Origin: RPQJ01 sp963777725
GTDB lineage: Bacteria > Pseudomonadota > Gammaproteobacteria > Steroidobacterales > Steroidobacteraceae
Assembly: GCA_963777725.1 (NCBI GenBank)
Contig: CAVZRR010000018.1
Span: 1 to 64,000, forward strand
Direction of reading: 5' to 3'
DNA: 64,000 bases
How positions within the stretch are numbered: the stretch's first letter is position 1; each line of letters starts with the position of its first letter. Shown here in pieces: positions 32,769 through 42,050 of this stretch. The notes beneath the pieces are model-generated. The model did not search any database. It saw only the letters and a program-made list of their open reading frames with translations, and was not told the origin of the DNA. A program made the position numbers and the translations under genes.

Positions 32769-33003
32769 TGTCGTGCCCCGGGCCACATCCGTCGAGTGCA
32801 CGGATGATGAGCTCATCGTGGCTCTCAGCGATGGCCGGACCCTGTCTGTCCCGCTCGCCTGGTTCCCACGACTGCTGAGCGCCACGGCAGCCGAGCGTGC
32901 CGACTGGCGCCTGATCGGCAGCGGAGAGGGCATCCGCTGGGAAGCCCTGGACGAGGACTTGTCGGTGCGCGGGCTGCTCCGGGGCGAGCCCGCAAGGCGC
33001 TGA
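32749..33003 (+). CDS. DUF2442 family protein
   Basis: An 84-residue protein with VECTDDELIVALSDGRTLSV, PLAWFPRLLSATAAERADWR and IRWEALDEDLSVRGLL, the DUF2442 signature. It begins inside the DUF4160 gene and ends 13 nt before the true (corrected) stop of convergent topA. The family has a small DNA-binding-like fold and is a plausible antitoxin partner. Confidence 0.8.
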   Translation: MTSSAVDVVPRATSVECTDDELIVALSDGRTLSVPLAWFPRLLSATAAERADWRLIGSGEGIRWEALDEDLSVRGLLRGEPARR

Positions 33004-33015
33004 CACCCCCGACGA

Positions 33016-35440
33016 TCAGGTCTTCTTCTTCGCAGCCGCCTTCTTCTTCGGCGCAGCCTTCTTCCTGGCCGCTTTCTTCTTCGGCTTCTCCGCCGGCGTT
33101 TCCGCGGAAACGTTCTTCGCCAGTCCCGGTCTTCTTCGCCCACCGCCCCGTGCGCACCGGCGCGGCCGCGATGATCGCCTGGCACTCCTCGAGCGTCAGC
33201 GACGCGGGTTCGCGATCCTTCGGGATCTTGCCGTTCTTCTTGCCGTCGGTGATGTACGGACCGTAGCGCCCGTTCAGCACCTGGATGCCGGCCGAGGGGA
33301 ACTCGCGGATGATCCGGTTCGCCTCGATCTGCTGCTTCTCGTGGATCAGCTCGATCGCGCGCTCGAGCGTGATCGTGTACGGGTCGTCCTCTTTCTTGAG
33401 CGACACGTACTTCTTCGTGCCGTACTGCGCGTACGGCCCGAAGCGTCCCACGGCCACCTTGATCGGCTGGCCGTCCGGCATCGCGCCGAGCGTCCGCGGC
33501 AACTGGAACAGCTCGAGCGCGTCGGCGAGCGTCAGATCGTCCATCCGCTGGCCGGGCTTCAGGCTCGCGAACTTCGGCTTCTCCTCGTCGTCGCGGGTGC
33601 CCATCTGCACGAACGCGCCGTACTTGCCGTAGCGCACGCTGACCGGCCGGCCGGACACCGGGTCGATGCCGATGTCGCGCGCCATCGCGACGTCGGAGCG
33701 CGTCACGTTGGCCTCGACGTCGTCGATCTGCTTCTTGAGCCCGGCCCAGAAGCGATCGAGCACGGGGATCCATTCCTCTTCGCCGCGCGAGATGTTGTCG
33801 AGCTCGTCCTCCATCGCGGCGGTGAAGCCGAAGTCGACGTAGCGCTCGAAATTCCCCGTCAGGAACCGGTTGACGATCTTGCCGAGGTCGGTCGGCACGA
33901 AGCGCTTGTTCAGCAGCTCGCAGTACTTCTTGTAGAGCAGCGTCTGGATGATGCTCGCGTAGGTCGAGGGCCGGCCGATGCCGTACTCCTCGAGCGCCTT
34001 GACGAGGCTCGCCTCGGAGAATCGCGGCGGCGGCTCGGTGAAGTGCTGCTCGGGCTTGATCGCGAGCAGCTTCACGCGGTCGCCGGTTTCGAGCGCCGGC
34101 AGCCGCCGGTCGTCCTCGTCGTCGAGCGTCACGTCGTCGAAGCTCTCGCGATAGACCGCGAGGAACCCGGGCGAGACCAGCGTCGAGCCGTTCGCGCGGA
34201 ACGTGTTGCCCGTGCCCGCCGAGAGATCGACGGCGACGGTATCGAACACGGCGGCTTCCATCTGGCTCGCCACCGCGCGACGCCAGATCAGCGTGTAGAG
34301 CCGGTGCTGGTCCGGGTCGAGCTTGCCCGCGAGTTGCTCGGGCGTGCGCGACGCAGAGGTCGGCCGGATGGCCTCGTGGGCCTCCTGCGCGTTCTTCGAC
34401 TTGGTGCGGTACTGGCGCGGCGAGGCCGGCACGGCCTCGGCGCCGTAGATCCCCGCGATCGCCCTGCGGATGTCGCCGATCGCCTCGCCGGCGAGGCTCA
34501 CCGAGTCGGTGCGCATGTAGGTGATCAGGCCCACCGGGCCTTCGCCGAAGTCGACGCCCTCGTACAGCCGCTGCGCGGTGCGCATCGTGCGCTGCGCGCC
34601 GAAGCCGAGCTTGCGCGAGGCTTCCTGCTGCAGCGTCGAGGTCGTGAACGGCGGCGACGGATTGCGCTTGCGCTGCTTCTTCTCGACGCTCGCGACCGTC
34701 AGCGTGCCGCCGGCGGCCGTCTCCAGCGCACGCCGCACCTGCTCGGCGCGGGCGCCGTCGGTGATCGTGAACTGCTCGACCTTCTCGCCGCCGAACTCGG
34801 TGAGCTTGGCCGCGAACGGCTGCGCAGCCTTCTCGGCCTCGGCCTCGACGGTCCAGTACTCACGCGGCACGAACGCGAGGATTTCCTCCTCGCGCTCGCA
34901 GATCATCCGCAGCGCCGGGCTCTGCACGCGACCTGCGGAAGCGCCGGAGAGCCCGGCCTTCTTCCACAGCAGCGGCGAGAGGTTGAAGCCGACCAGGTAG
35001 TCGAGCGCGCGCCGCGCGAGGTAGGCCTTGACCAGTTCCTCGGCGATCTCGCGCGGATTGTCGACGGCCTCCTGCACGGCGTTCTTCGTGATCTCGTAGA
35101 ACACGCTGCGGTGCACGGCCTTGCCGTCGAGCGCGCCGCTGTCCTTGAGCAGCTCGAACAGGTGCCACGAGATCGCTTCCCCCTCGCGGTCGGGGTCGGT
35201 CGACAGATACAGCGCGTCGGCCTTCTTGACCGCGCGCGCGATCGCGTCGACGTGCTTCTTGTTCTTGTCGATCAGCTCCCAGCGCATCGCGAACTGCCGC
35301 GTGGGATCGACCGCGCCCTCCTTGGGCACCAGGTCGCGCACGTGGCCGTAGGACGCCATCACCTCGAAGTCCTTGCCCAGGTACTTCTTGATGGTTTTCG
35401 CCTTGGCCGGCGATTCGACGATGACGAGGTTCTTGCTCAT
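33016..35440 (-). CDS. topA: DNA topoisomerase I, one frameshift near the 3' end
   Basis: Type IA topoisomerase. TOPRIM acidic residues are in NLVIVESPAKAKTIKKYLG and STDPDREGEAISWHL, and the catalytic Tyr is in PVGLITYMRTDSVSL. Three C-terminal repeats (RYGKYGAFVQMG, GRFGPYAQYG, GRYGPYITDG) follow. An extra base at 33124 throws the frame into an acidic run and across the neighbouring gene. Corrected, the protein ends WAKKTGLAKNVSAETPAEKP, then a Lys/Ala-rich tail (KKKAARKKAAPKKKAAAKKK) and a stop at 33016. That makes 807 residues with the basic tail usual in many proteobacterial TopA proteins. No four-Cys zinc fingers are present. Confidence 0.93.
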
Positions 35441-35465
35441 GTTCCCTGCAAAAAATCACGTACCC

Positions 35466-35498
35466 CAAAAACGATCATGCCGCGGCAGTCCGCGGCAT
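35466..35498 (-). terminator. Terminator between smg and topA
   Basis: ATGCCGCGG and CCGCGGCAT (35477-35485, 35490-35498) form a perfect 9-bp stem with a four-base loop. On the minus strand GATCGTTTTT follows. It lies 28 nt beyond the smg stop and ahead of topA, so it may reduce read-through into topA. Confidence 0.65.
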
Positions 35499-35525
35499 CC
35501 GTCTCGGGCGCCGCCCGGGCGGCCG

Positions 35526-36005
35526 TCAATGCACCGCCCCGGACCGGTCCTCGAACACCAGGTCCTCCATCCGGGAGAACGCGGTTTCCTGCCCGGGCTG
35601 GCTGAACAGCACCATCAGCACGACCCACTTGAGCTTCTCGATGTCGATGTCGTCGCCCTCGAGCGCCATCAGTCGGTCGATGACCAGCTCGCGCTGCGTC
35701 GGCGAGAGGATGCCGACGTTCTCGAGGTGCACCAGGAAGCCGCGGCAATCGGTGTCGAGGCGGGCCTGCTCCAGCGCGCCGAACACGCGGATCGCCCGCG
35801 CCCCCGGGGCCGGCCCGGAGCGCGACGGATCGGTCGCGAGGTCCTCGAGCCAGCACAGGGCCCGCTCGACTTCGCCTGCCGGGAAGCCGGCGTGCTCGAG
35901 TTCCTGCTTCAGGGTCTCGCGGTCGGGCTCGTCGCCGTCGTCCAGTTCGCCGTCGAAGTAGTTCTCGAAGAGATAGATCAGGATGTCGAGAACGCCTTCC
36001 TTCAT
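35526..36005 (-). CDS. smg: Smg family protein (DUF494)
   Basis: A 159-residue acidic protein: KEGVLDILIYLFENYFDG at the N-terminus, then LSPTQRELVIDRLMALEGDD and LKWVVLMVLFSQPGQETA near the end, which define the family. It lies between dprA (three bases upstream) and topA on the same strand, the standard position of smg. Its function is unknown. Confidence 0.9.
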   Translation of the reverse strand: MKEGVLDILIYLFENYFDGELDDGDEPDRETLKQELEHAGFPAGEVERALCWLEDLATDPSRSGPAPGARAIRVFGALEQARLDTDCRGFLVHLENVGILSPTQRELVIDRLMALEGDDIDIEKLKWVVLMVLFSQPGQETAFSRMEDLVFEDRSGAVH

Positions 36006-36008
36006 TCC

Positions 36009-37114
36009 TTACTTCCCCGCCAGTCGCCGGCAGTACGAGCCGCCGGGCTGTTGGGCTACCCGTCCGTCGAGTTCGAGGATGAGCAGCATGGATGCAACCG
36101 CGTCGGCTGCGAGCCCGCTGCGCGCGACGAGCGAGTCGATGCTGGCCGGCGCGAAGCCGAGCGCATCTAACAGGATTTCGTAGTCCTTGTCCAACTTGGG
36201 GCCAGAAACTCGTTGTGCGTCAGGTGCTTCCGATTGCGCCTGGGGCGGAGGCCGCCGAGCAGGGCGCCGAGCTCGGCGAACACGTCGTCCGCGGTTTCGA
36301 CCAGCTGGGCACCCTGCCGGAGCAGGCGGTGGCAGCCGCGCGCCATCGGGTTGTGGATCGAGCCGGGGATCGCGAACACCTCGCGACCCTGCTCGGCGGC
36401 GAGCCGCGCGGTGATCAGCGAGCCGCTCTGCAGCGCCGCTTCGACGACCAGCGTGCCCACCGACAGGCCGCTGATGATGCGATTGCGACGCGGGAAGTGC
36501 TGCTTCAGCGGTGGCGTGCCCGTGGGCAGGTCGGAAACGATCGCGCCGTGGGCCGCGACCGCCTCGGCCAGCGCTGCGTTCTCACGGGGATAAATGGTGT
36601 CTGGACCGCAGCCGAGCACCGCGACCGTCCAGCCGCCAGCCTGCAGCGCACCGCGGTGACTGGCCGCGTCGATGCCGAGTGCGAGCCCGCTCGTGATGGC
36701 GAAGCCCGCCCCGGCCAGGTGGCGCGCGAACTGCTCGGCCGTGTCGCGGCCCAGTTGCGTCGGGTTGCGGCTGCCGACGATCGCCAGCTGGGGTAGCGAC
36801 AGCGCTGCCGTCGCTCCCTCGACGAACAGCACCAGCGGCGCGTCGGGAATGGCCGCGAGCAGCGGCGGGTAGTCGGCCGAGCCCCAGGTGACGAGGCTGC
36901 GGCCCGGGCCTGCGAGCCAGGCTTCGTCACGATCGAGGCCGCGCGGGTCGGGGTTGTGCAGCGCCGTGATCGCCGCCTCGCTGAAACCTTGCCGCGCGAG
37001 CGCGGTGCGCGAGTCTGCGAGCCACGCGAGTGGATTCGCTGCTGCGCCGGCCAGCCGGCCGGCGTGCAGCCCCGGCACGCGGGCAAGGGTCAGCCACGGC
37101 TTCGGGTCGTCCAT
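36009..37114 (-). CDS. dprA: DNA processing protein DprA, one frameshift
   Basis: The Rossmann-like single-strand DNA-binding core shows SLPQLAIVGSRNPTQLGRDT, FAITSGLALGIDAASHRGAL, VLGCGPDTIYPRENAAL and FPRRNRIISGLSVGTLVVEA. It loads RecA on incoming DNA in transformation. The C-terminal winged-helix domain (DKDYEILLDALGFAPASIDS) is in another frame. A missing C in a C-run near 36241 explains this. Corrected, the linker reads GLRPQAQSEAPDAQRVSGPK and the protein is 368 residues. The four-gene order LysM-dprA-smg-topA is conserved in gammaproteobacteria. Confidence 0.9.
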
Positions 37115-37115
37115 G

Positions 37116-37150
37116 AAAAAAGCCTACCGGGATCGCTCCCGGCAGGCTTT
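37116..37150 (-). terminator. Terminator between the LysM gene and dprA
   Basis: AAGCCT-A-CCGGGA and TCCCGG-C-AGGCTT form a stem with one mismatch and a four-base loop. On the minus strand TTTTTT follows, the last T two bases before the dprA ATG. It would end LysM transcripts and shield dprA. Confidence 0.85.
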
Positions 37151-37163
37151 CGAGAATCTGCCG

Positions 37164-37187
37164 CGTTCGCGCGGTTCTGCGCGAACG
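37164..37187. repeat. Short perfect hairpin after the LysM gene
   Basis: CGTTCGCGC and GCGCGAACG (9 bp) with a six-base loop. On the minus strand it lies between the LysM stop and the terminator, perhaps stabilising the 3' end of the RNA. Confidence 0.55.
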
Positions 37188-37196
37188 CCGTGTGGA

Positions 37197-38406
37197 TCAG
37201 CGGGGAATGAAGTCCGACTGCCCGGTGTCGCGGTGGCCGAACGCCGGGTGCTTCAGGTAGTCGCCGATCCGGATCACCTGCGTCGAATCGACGACCAGCC
37301 CGTAGCTCATCCGCTCGTGCACCGAGAACAGCAGCACCGACGCGCTGCGCTCCTTCGGCAGGCGGACGTTCTCGTAATTCGACGCATTGCGCCGCCAGAA
37401 CGACGCGCTGGCACGGTCCGCGACGGTTTCACCCTGGTCGAAGATCGCCAGCACGTTGCCCGGGATCAGCCCGTCCCGCGTGCCGCGATTGACCGCGAGC
37501 ACCTGGTACTCGGCCGGCCACATAGACGCCGCCCACGACGGCCACCACGCGACCGTTGATGTCCTTGTTGCTCGGCGCGCTCGGCACGAAGTCCGCGCCG
37601 ACGTCGACCTCGGCCGGGAACAGGCGATCCCCCTGCAGGATCTCGCGCCCGGACTCGATGACCCGCAGGTGCGTGATCGGCTCGTCGCGCCGTCCGGTCG
37701 TCGACGTGTCGAGGACCTGGCCGGTGCCGGCGAAATGGCCCATGTAGCCGAGCAGGTCGCCGTCGTCCGGGTCGCGCAGCTCGTTGCCGACGTTGATGAT
37801 CGTGTAACGCGAGCCGACCGGCACCTCGCCGAGGCCCCGCGCGTAGATCTCGTTCTGGTCGCTGCCGATGATGTGGCGGTTGCGCATGCCGACCACGTGC
37901 GGCTGCCGGCGTGCGGTCTCGCGATCCAGCAACTGCGGCCGGCGGACGAAGTCCATCAGCAGGTCGTACGGAATCGCCCGGATCGCGCTCGACAACAGCT
38001 CGGAGCGCATCTGCGGCGAGAGGCGGACCGTCTCGCCGCGCTCGAGCGTCAGGCGTGGCTTGCCGTCCACGTAGACGAGGTTCAGCACGTCGCCGGGGAA
38101 GATCAGGTGGGGGTTGCTGATCGCCGGGTTGACGTACCAGATCTCCGGCCAGAACCAGGGATCACGCAGGAACACGCCGGCGATGTCCCAGAGGGTATCG
38201 CCGCGCTTGACGACATAACGATCCGGCGCGTCGGCCGCCAGCGGCACCGACATCGAGGTGCCGGAGACCTGGGCGAAGGCCGGCTGCGGGGTGCCGGCCC
38301 CGAGCGCCAGCCCGAAACCCGCGACGGCCAGCCCTAAGGCTCCCGCCCGGATCCAGGAGCGCCGGCTGGCCGAATGATTTGTCGTGAGGCGCAGGTTACG
38401 ATCCAT
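37197..38406 (-). CDS. LysM-domain envelope protein, one frameshift
   Basis: A signal peptide or anchor (AGALGLAVAGFGLALGAG, about residues 22-39) is followed by a LysM domain, RYVVKRGDTLWDIAGVFL through NPHLIFPGDVLNLVYVDGK. LysM domains bind peptidoglycan, so this is a periplasmic or cell-wall-associated protein. A long domain of unknown role follows (PPHVVGMRN-type stretch, then VPVGSRYTIINVG). An extra base near 37522 interrupts the frame; corrected, it continues WPAEYQVLAVNRGTRDGLIP to a 402-residue total. The start at 38406 follows GGAG by nine bases. It is divergent from def and precedes dprA, as in many gammaproteobacteria. Confidence 0.82.
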
Positions 38407-38445
38407 CCCTATCTCCATCGGGTGTCGGGGTCGCGACCGTCGCCT

Positions 38446-38451
38446 TATAAT
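38446..38451 (+). promoter_or_regulatory. Possible -10 element in the LysM/def divergent region
   Basis: TATAAT, a perfect -10 hexamer, is rare in this GC-rich DNA. No good -35 lies at the right distance on the plus strand, and the overlapping TTATAA could equally serve the minus-strand LysM gene. A second AT-rich run (TACTTAACTTTAGC) lies just before def. Confidence 0.35.
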
Positions 38452-38582
38452 CCGAGCCGCCTCGGGCCGGCTGCCGACCACGTCTCAGTCGGGCAAAGCC
38501 GTCGGCGGGCGGCAGGTTATGGCAGCGTGGCGGCAGTCGCTAAATCCAAGCGTTACTTAACTTTAGCAGCATTTTCAAAAGA

Positions 38583-39131
38583 ATGGCGAAGCTCACCATC
38601 CTCGAGTATCCCGATCCCCGGCTGCGCACCCGCGCGGTGCCGGTCGCGACCGTCGACGACCGGGTGCGCCGGCTGATCGACGACATGCTCGAGACCATGT
38701 ACGCGGCCCCCGGCGTCGGTCTCGCGGCGACCCAGGTCAACGTGCACCAGCGGGTCCTCGTCGCCGACGTCTCCAAGGAGCAGGACCAGCCGATGGTCTT
38801 CATCAATCCGGAGGTCATCGAGCGCGAGGGCAAGACCGAGGCCGAGGAAGGCTGCCTGTCGGTGCCGGGCATTTTCGACAAGCTCAGCACGCGCTCGGCG
38901 CGCATCGTCGTCCGCGCGCTCGGCCGGGACGGGCGGCCGTTCGAGATCGAAGCCGATGGCCTGCTCGCCGTCTGCATCCAGCACGAAATGGATCACCTGG
39001 AGGGCAAGCTGTTCGTCGACTACCTCTCGGAGCTCAAGCGCACGCGCATTCGCAAGAAGCTCGAGAAGGAGCGTCGCGACCGGGCGCCGTCCCCGTCCGT
39101 GGCGGATCGCTCCAAGGTTCCCGTCATCTGA
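38583..39131 (+). CDS. def: Peptide deformylase
   Basis: A 182-residue metal-dependent enzyme that removes the formyl group from nascent proteins. Motif 1 is GVGLAATQ (about residue 44), motif 2 EEGCLSVP with the metal-binding Cys, and motif 3 QHEMDHLEG with the two His and catalytic Glu. A Lys/Arg-rich tail follows. It is first in a def-fmt-rsmB series and its 5' region is markedly AT-rich. Confidence 0.96.
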   Translation: MAKLTILEYPDPRLRTRAVPVATVDDRVRRLIDDMLETMYAAPGVGLAATQVNVHQRVLVADVSKEQDQPMVFINPEVIEREGKTEAEEGCLSVPGIFDKLSTRSARIVVRALGRDGRPFEIEADGLLAVCIQHEMDHLEGKLFVDYLSELKRTRIRKKLEKERRDRAPSPSVADRSKVPVI

Positions 39132-39136
39132 CGGCG

Positions 39137-39157
39137 GGCACGGCGGGCCGCCGTGCC
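39137..39157. repeat. Near-perfect palindrome between def and fmt
   Basis: GGCACGGCGG, one base, CCGCCGTGCC. It makes a 10-bp stem almost without a loop in the 36-nt gap before fmt. There is no T-run, so it is more likely an RNA-stability or protein-binding element than a terminator. Confidence 0.45.
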
Positions 39158-39167
39158 GCAATGATCG

Positions 39168-40109
39168 ATGACTGATCGGCTGCGCATCGTTTTCGCCGGC
39201 ACGCCGGACTTCGCCGTGCCCGCGCTCGACGCGCTGCACGCTGCGGGTCACGAGATTGCGGCCGTGTACACGCAGCCGGACCGGCCCGCAGGTCGCGGAC
39301 AGACGCTGAACGAAAGTCCCGTCAAGCGTCGCGCCGTCGAGCTCGGCCTGCCGCTCGAGCAGCCCGCGACGTTGCGCACCCCCGAGGCGGCCGCCGATCT
39401 CGCCGCGTACCGGCCCGAGCTGATGGTGGTCGTGGCTTATGGACTGATCCTGCCGCCCGCGATCCTGGCCGTGCCGCGCCTGGGTTGCTGGAACATCCAT
39501 GCGTCGCTGCTGCCGCGCTGGCGCGGCGCCGCCCCGATCCAGCGCGCCATCCTCGCCGGCGACACGACGACCGGCATCACGATCATGCAGATGGACGCCG
39601 GCCTCGACACCGGGCCCATGTTGCTGGTCCGGCCGCTGCCGATCGGCGCGCGCGAGAACGGCGGACAGTTGCACGACCGGCTGGCGGCCCTCGGCGCCGA
39701 GTCCATCGTGGCCGCAGTCGAGCAATTCCTGGCCGGCCGGCTCGCGGCCGTCCGGCAGCCGGACGAAGGCGCGACCTACGCGGCCAAGATTCGCAAGCAG
39801 GAGGCCGTCATCGACTGGCGGCAGTCGTCGGCGCAGATCGACCGGCAGGTGCGCGCGTTCAATCCGTGGCCGGTCGCGGAGACGCGCTGGCAGGGCCAGC
39901 AGCTGCGCATCTGGGAGGCCGAGAGCGTCGCGGCGGACGGCGGCGGCGAGCCCGGCCGGGTCCTCGAGGCCGATGGCGGGCGGTTGCTGGTCGCTACCGG
40001 CGAGGGCGCCCTGCAACTGCATCGCGTGCAGCTGGCCGGCCGCCGCGCGATGACGGCGGCCGAGTTTCTCAACGCGCACCCGCTCGCTGGCGCACGATTG
40101 GGCGAATGA
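39168..40109 (+). CDS. fmt: Methionyl-tRNA formyltransferase
   Basis: A 313-residue enzyme that formylates initiator Met-tRNA. The N-terminal Rossmann domain starts RIVFAGTPDFAVPALDAL and has GCWNIHASLLPRWRGAAPIQ (catalytic Asn-His) and ITIMQMDAGLDTGPML. The C-terminal OB domain has AKIRKQEAVIDWRQS and VRAFNPWPVAET. It pairs functionally with def just upstream; its stop overlaps the rsmB start (ATGA). Confidence 0.96.
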   Translation: MTDRLRIVFAGTPDFAVPALDALHAAGHEIAAVYTQPDRPAGRGQTLNESPVKRRAVELGLPLEQPATLRTPEAAADLAAYRPELMVVVAYGLILPPAILAVPRLGCWNIHASLLPRWRGAAPIQRAILAGDTTTGITIMQMDAGLDTGPMLLVRPLPIGARENGGQLHDRLAALGAESIVAAVEQFLAGRLAAVRQPDEGATYAAKIRKQEAVIDWRQSSAQIDRQVRAFNPWPVAETRWQGQQLRIWEAESVAADGGGEPGRVLEADGGRLLVATGEGALQLHRVQLAGRRAMTAAEFLNAHPLAGARLGE

Positions 40110-41438
40110 GCCCGACCCCCACGCCCGCCCAGATCCGCGCCGCGGCGGCTCGTCTCGTCTCGCAGACCGCGGACGGCGGCCGCTCGCTCGATGACCTGCT
40201 CGCCGGCGATGCGGACGAGGGCTCGGCGCGCGGCCTGAAGCGTTCGCTCGCCTACGGCACGTTGCGCTGGCACTTCCGGCTGATCGAGATCCTGGCCCGG
40301 CTCACGGAACGCCCGGTGGACCGGATGCAGCCGGAGCTGCGCGCGCTGCTCGAGGTCGGCCTGTTCCAGCTGCTGTCCGGTGAGACGGCCGAGCACGCCG
40401 CGGTCGCCGAGACCGTCAATGCGGCACGCGAGCTCGGCTTCGCGCGCGGCGCCGGCTTCGTCAATGCGGTGCTGCGGCGATTCCAGCGTGAGAGAGCGGC
40501 CGTGCTGCGGGCCGTGGACGCAGACCTCGCCGTGCGCACTGCGCATCCGCGCTGGTTCGTCGAGGCGCTGCAGCGAGAGCGACCCGGCTGCCGCCGTTGC
40601 GATCCTGGAGGCCAACAACGCGCATCCGCCCATGTGGCTGCGCGTCAACCGGCAGCGCGCCAGCGTGACCGATTATCAGGCAGCGTTGGTGGCTGCAGGC
40701 TGGCAGGCGGAGCGGCATCCACACGCTCCCGACGCGTTGCGGATCGAGCCAGCGGCCGACGTGCGCACGCTGCCCGGCTTCGCGGCCGGACACGTGTCGG
40801 TGCAGGATGCGGCTGCGCAGCTCGCGGTCGAACTGCTGGCGCCGCAGCCCGGCGAGCGGATCCTCGACGCCTGTGCCGCCCCCGGAGGCAAGACCTGCCA
40901 CATCCTCGAGCGGGTCGGCGGTCCCTGCCACGTCACGGCGCTCGATGTCTCGGCAGCGCGGCTCGACCGGGTACACGAGAATCTCGCGCGACTGGGCCTG
41001 AGCGCGGACGTGCGTGCCGGCGACCTCGCTGCGCCGTCGGATTGGTGGGACGGCCAGGCCTACGACCGGATCCTGCTCGACGTGCCGTGCTCGGCGACTG
41101 GCGTGATCCGCAGGCACCCCGACATCAAGTTGCTGCGCCGCGCGAGCGACATCCCGCCGCTGGCGCGCCGGCAACGCGACTTGCTGCGCGCGGCCTGGGG
41201 CCTGCTCGCGCCCGGCGGCACGTTGCTTTACACGAGCTGCTCCGTGCTGTGGGCCGAGAACGAGGCCGTCGTCGCCGGGTTCCTGCGGGACGCCCCCGGA
41301 GCCGAGGATCGGACGGCGCTGCTGACCCAGGGCTGGGGGCCCGGCGCGGCCGGGTCGGCCGGCCCGGGCTACCTGAACCTGCCCGGGGCAGCCGGAATGG
41401 ACGGCTTCTATTATGCTTGCCTCGTCAGGCCTGCCTGA
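40106..41438 (+). CDS. rsmB: 16S rRNA (cytosine967-C5)-methyltransferase, one frameshift
   Basis: The N-terminal NusB-like RNA-binding domain (FQLLSGETAEHAAVAETVNA, ARGAGFVNAVLRRFQRER) and the C-terminal SAM methyltransferase are in different frames. An extra base around 40575-40584 separates them. After it the chain reads AAVAILEANNAHPPMWLRVN, then LDACAAPGGKTCHILE (SAM loop), LLDVPCSATGVIRRHPDIK (catalytic Cys) and YTSCSVLWAENEAVV (second Cys). Corrected length is 443 residues. It starts inside the fmt stop and is followed 9 nt later by the DUF4390 gene. Confidence 0.9.
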
Positions 41439-41447
41439 ACGTTGGGA

Positions 41448-42050
41448 ATGAGCAACAGCAACCACACGCCCGGTCGGGAGTGGCGGCGCGCACCAGCCCG
41501 TCGCCGCGTGTGGCTGTTTTGCTTTCTCGCAACGCTGGTGGTCCCGGCCGTGCAGGCCGCGACCCGGGTCGAGGTGCGCAACGCCTCGATCGCGCTCGAC
41601 GACGGCGTCTACGAACTCGACGCCCGGCTCGATCTGTCGGTGCCCGGCGGCGCCCGGCGAGCCATCGATGCCGGACTGACGCTGCGCCTCAATTACCAGA
41701 TCGAGATCGGTCGCGTGCGACGCTACCTGCCCGACCCGGAAGTCGCGTCGATCGTGCAGAGCTTCGAGCTCAGCTACCACGCGTTGAGCCAGCGCTACCT
41801 GGTCCGCAACCTCAACACCGGCGAGCAGTTCGATCACGGCGCGCTCGATGGCGCGCTCGAGCGGGTCGCTGAGGTGCGCGGCCTGCCGCTGATCGATTCG
41901 TCGCTGCTCGAGCCCGGGCCGACCTATGAATTCCGCGTGCGCGCCGAGATCGACATGCGTACGGCGCCCGACGCGCTCAACTGGCTGTTGTTCTGGACGG
42001 ACGACTGGAGCGCCACCAGCGAGTGGTACGCATGGACGCACCGTCACTGA
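41448..42050 (+). CDS. DUF4390 family protein
   Basis: A 200-residue protein with a signal peptide (VWLFCFLATLVVPAVQA, about residues 21-37). The exported domain has LRLNYQIEIGRVRRYLPDP, FELSYHALSQRYLVRNLNTG and WLLFWTDDWSATSEWY, as in DUF4390 proteins. These usually lie between rsmB and the ntrY-like kinase gene, as here, and may be the extracytoplasmic partner of that kinase; this is inference. It overlaps the kinase start by 19-28 nt. Confidence 0.82.
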   Translation: MSNSNHTPGREWRRAPARRRVWLFCFLATLVVPAVQAATRVEVRNASIALDDGVYELDARLDLSVPGGARRAIDAGLTLRLNYQIEIGRVRRYLPDPEVASIVQSFELSYHALSQRYLVRNLNTGEQFDHGALDGALERVAEVRGLPLIDSSLLEPGPTYEFRVRAEIDMRTAPDALNWLLFWTDDWSATSEWYAWTHRH

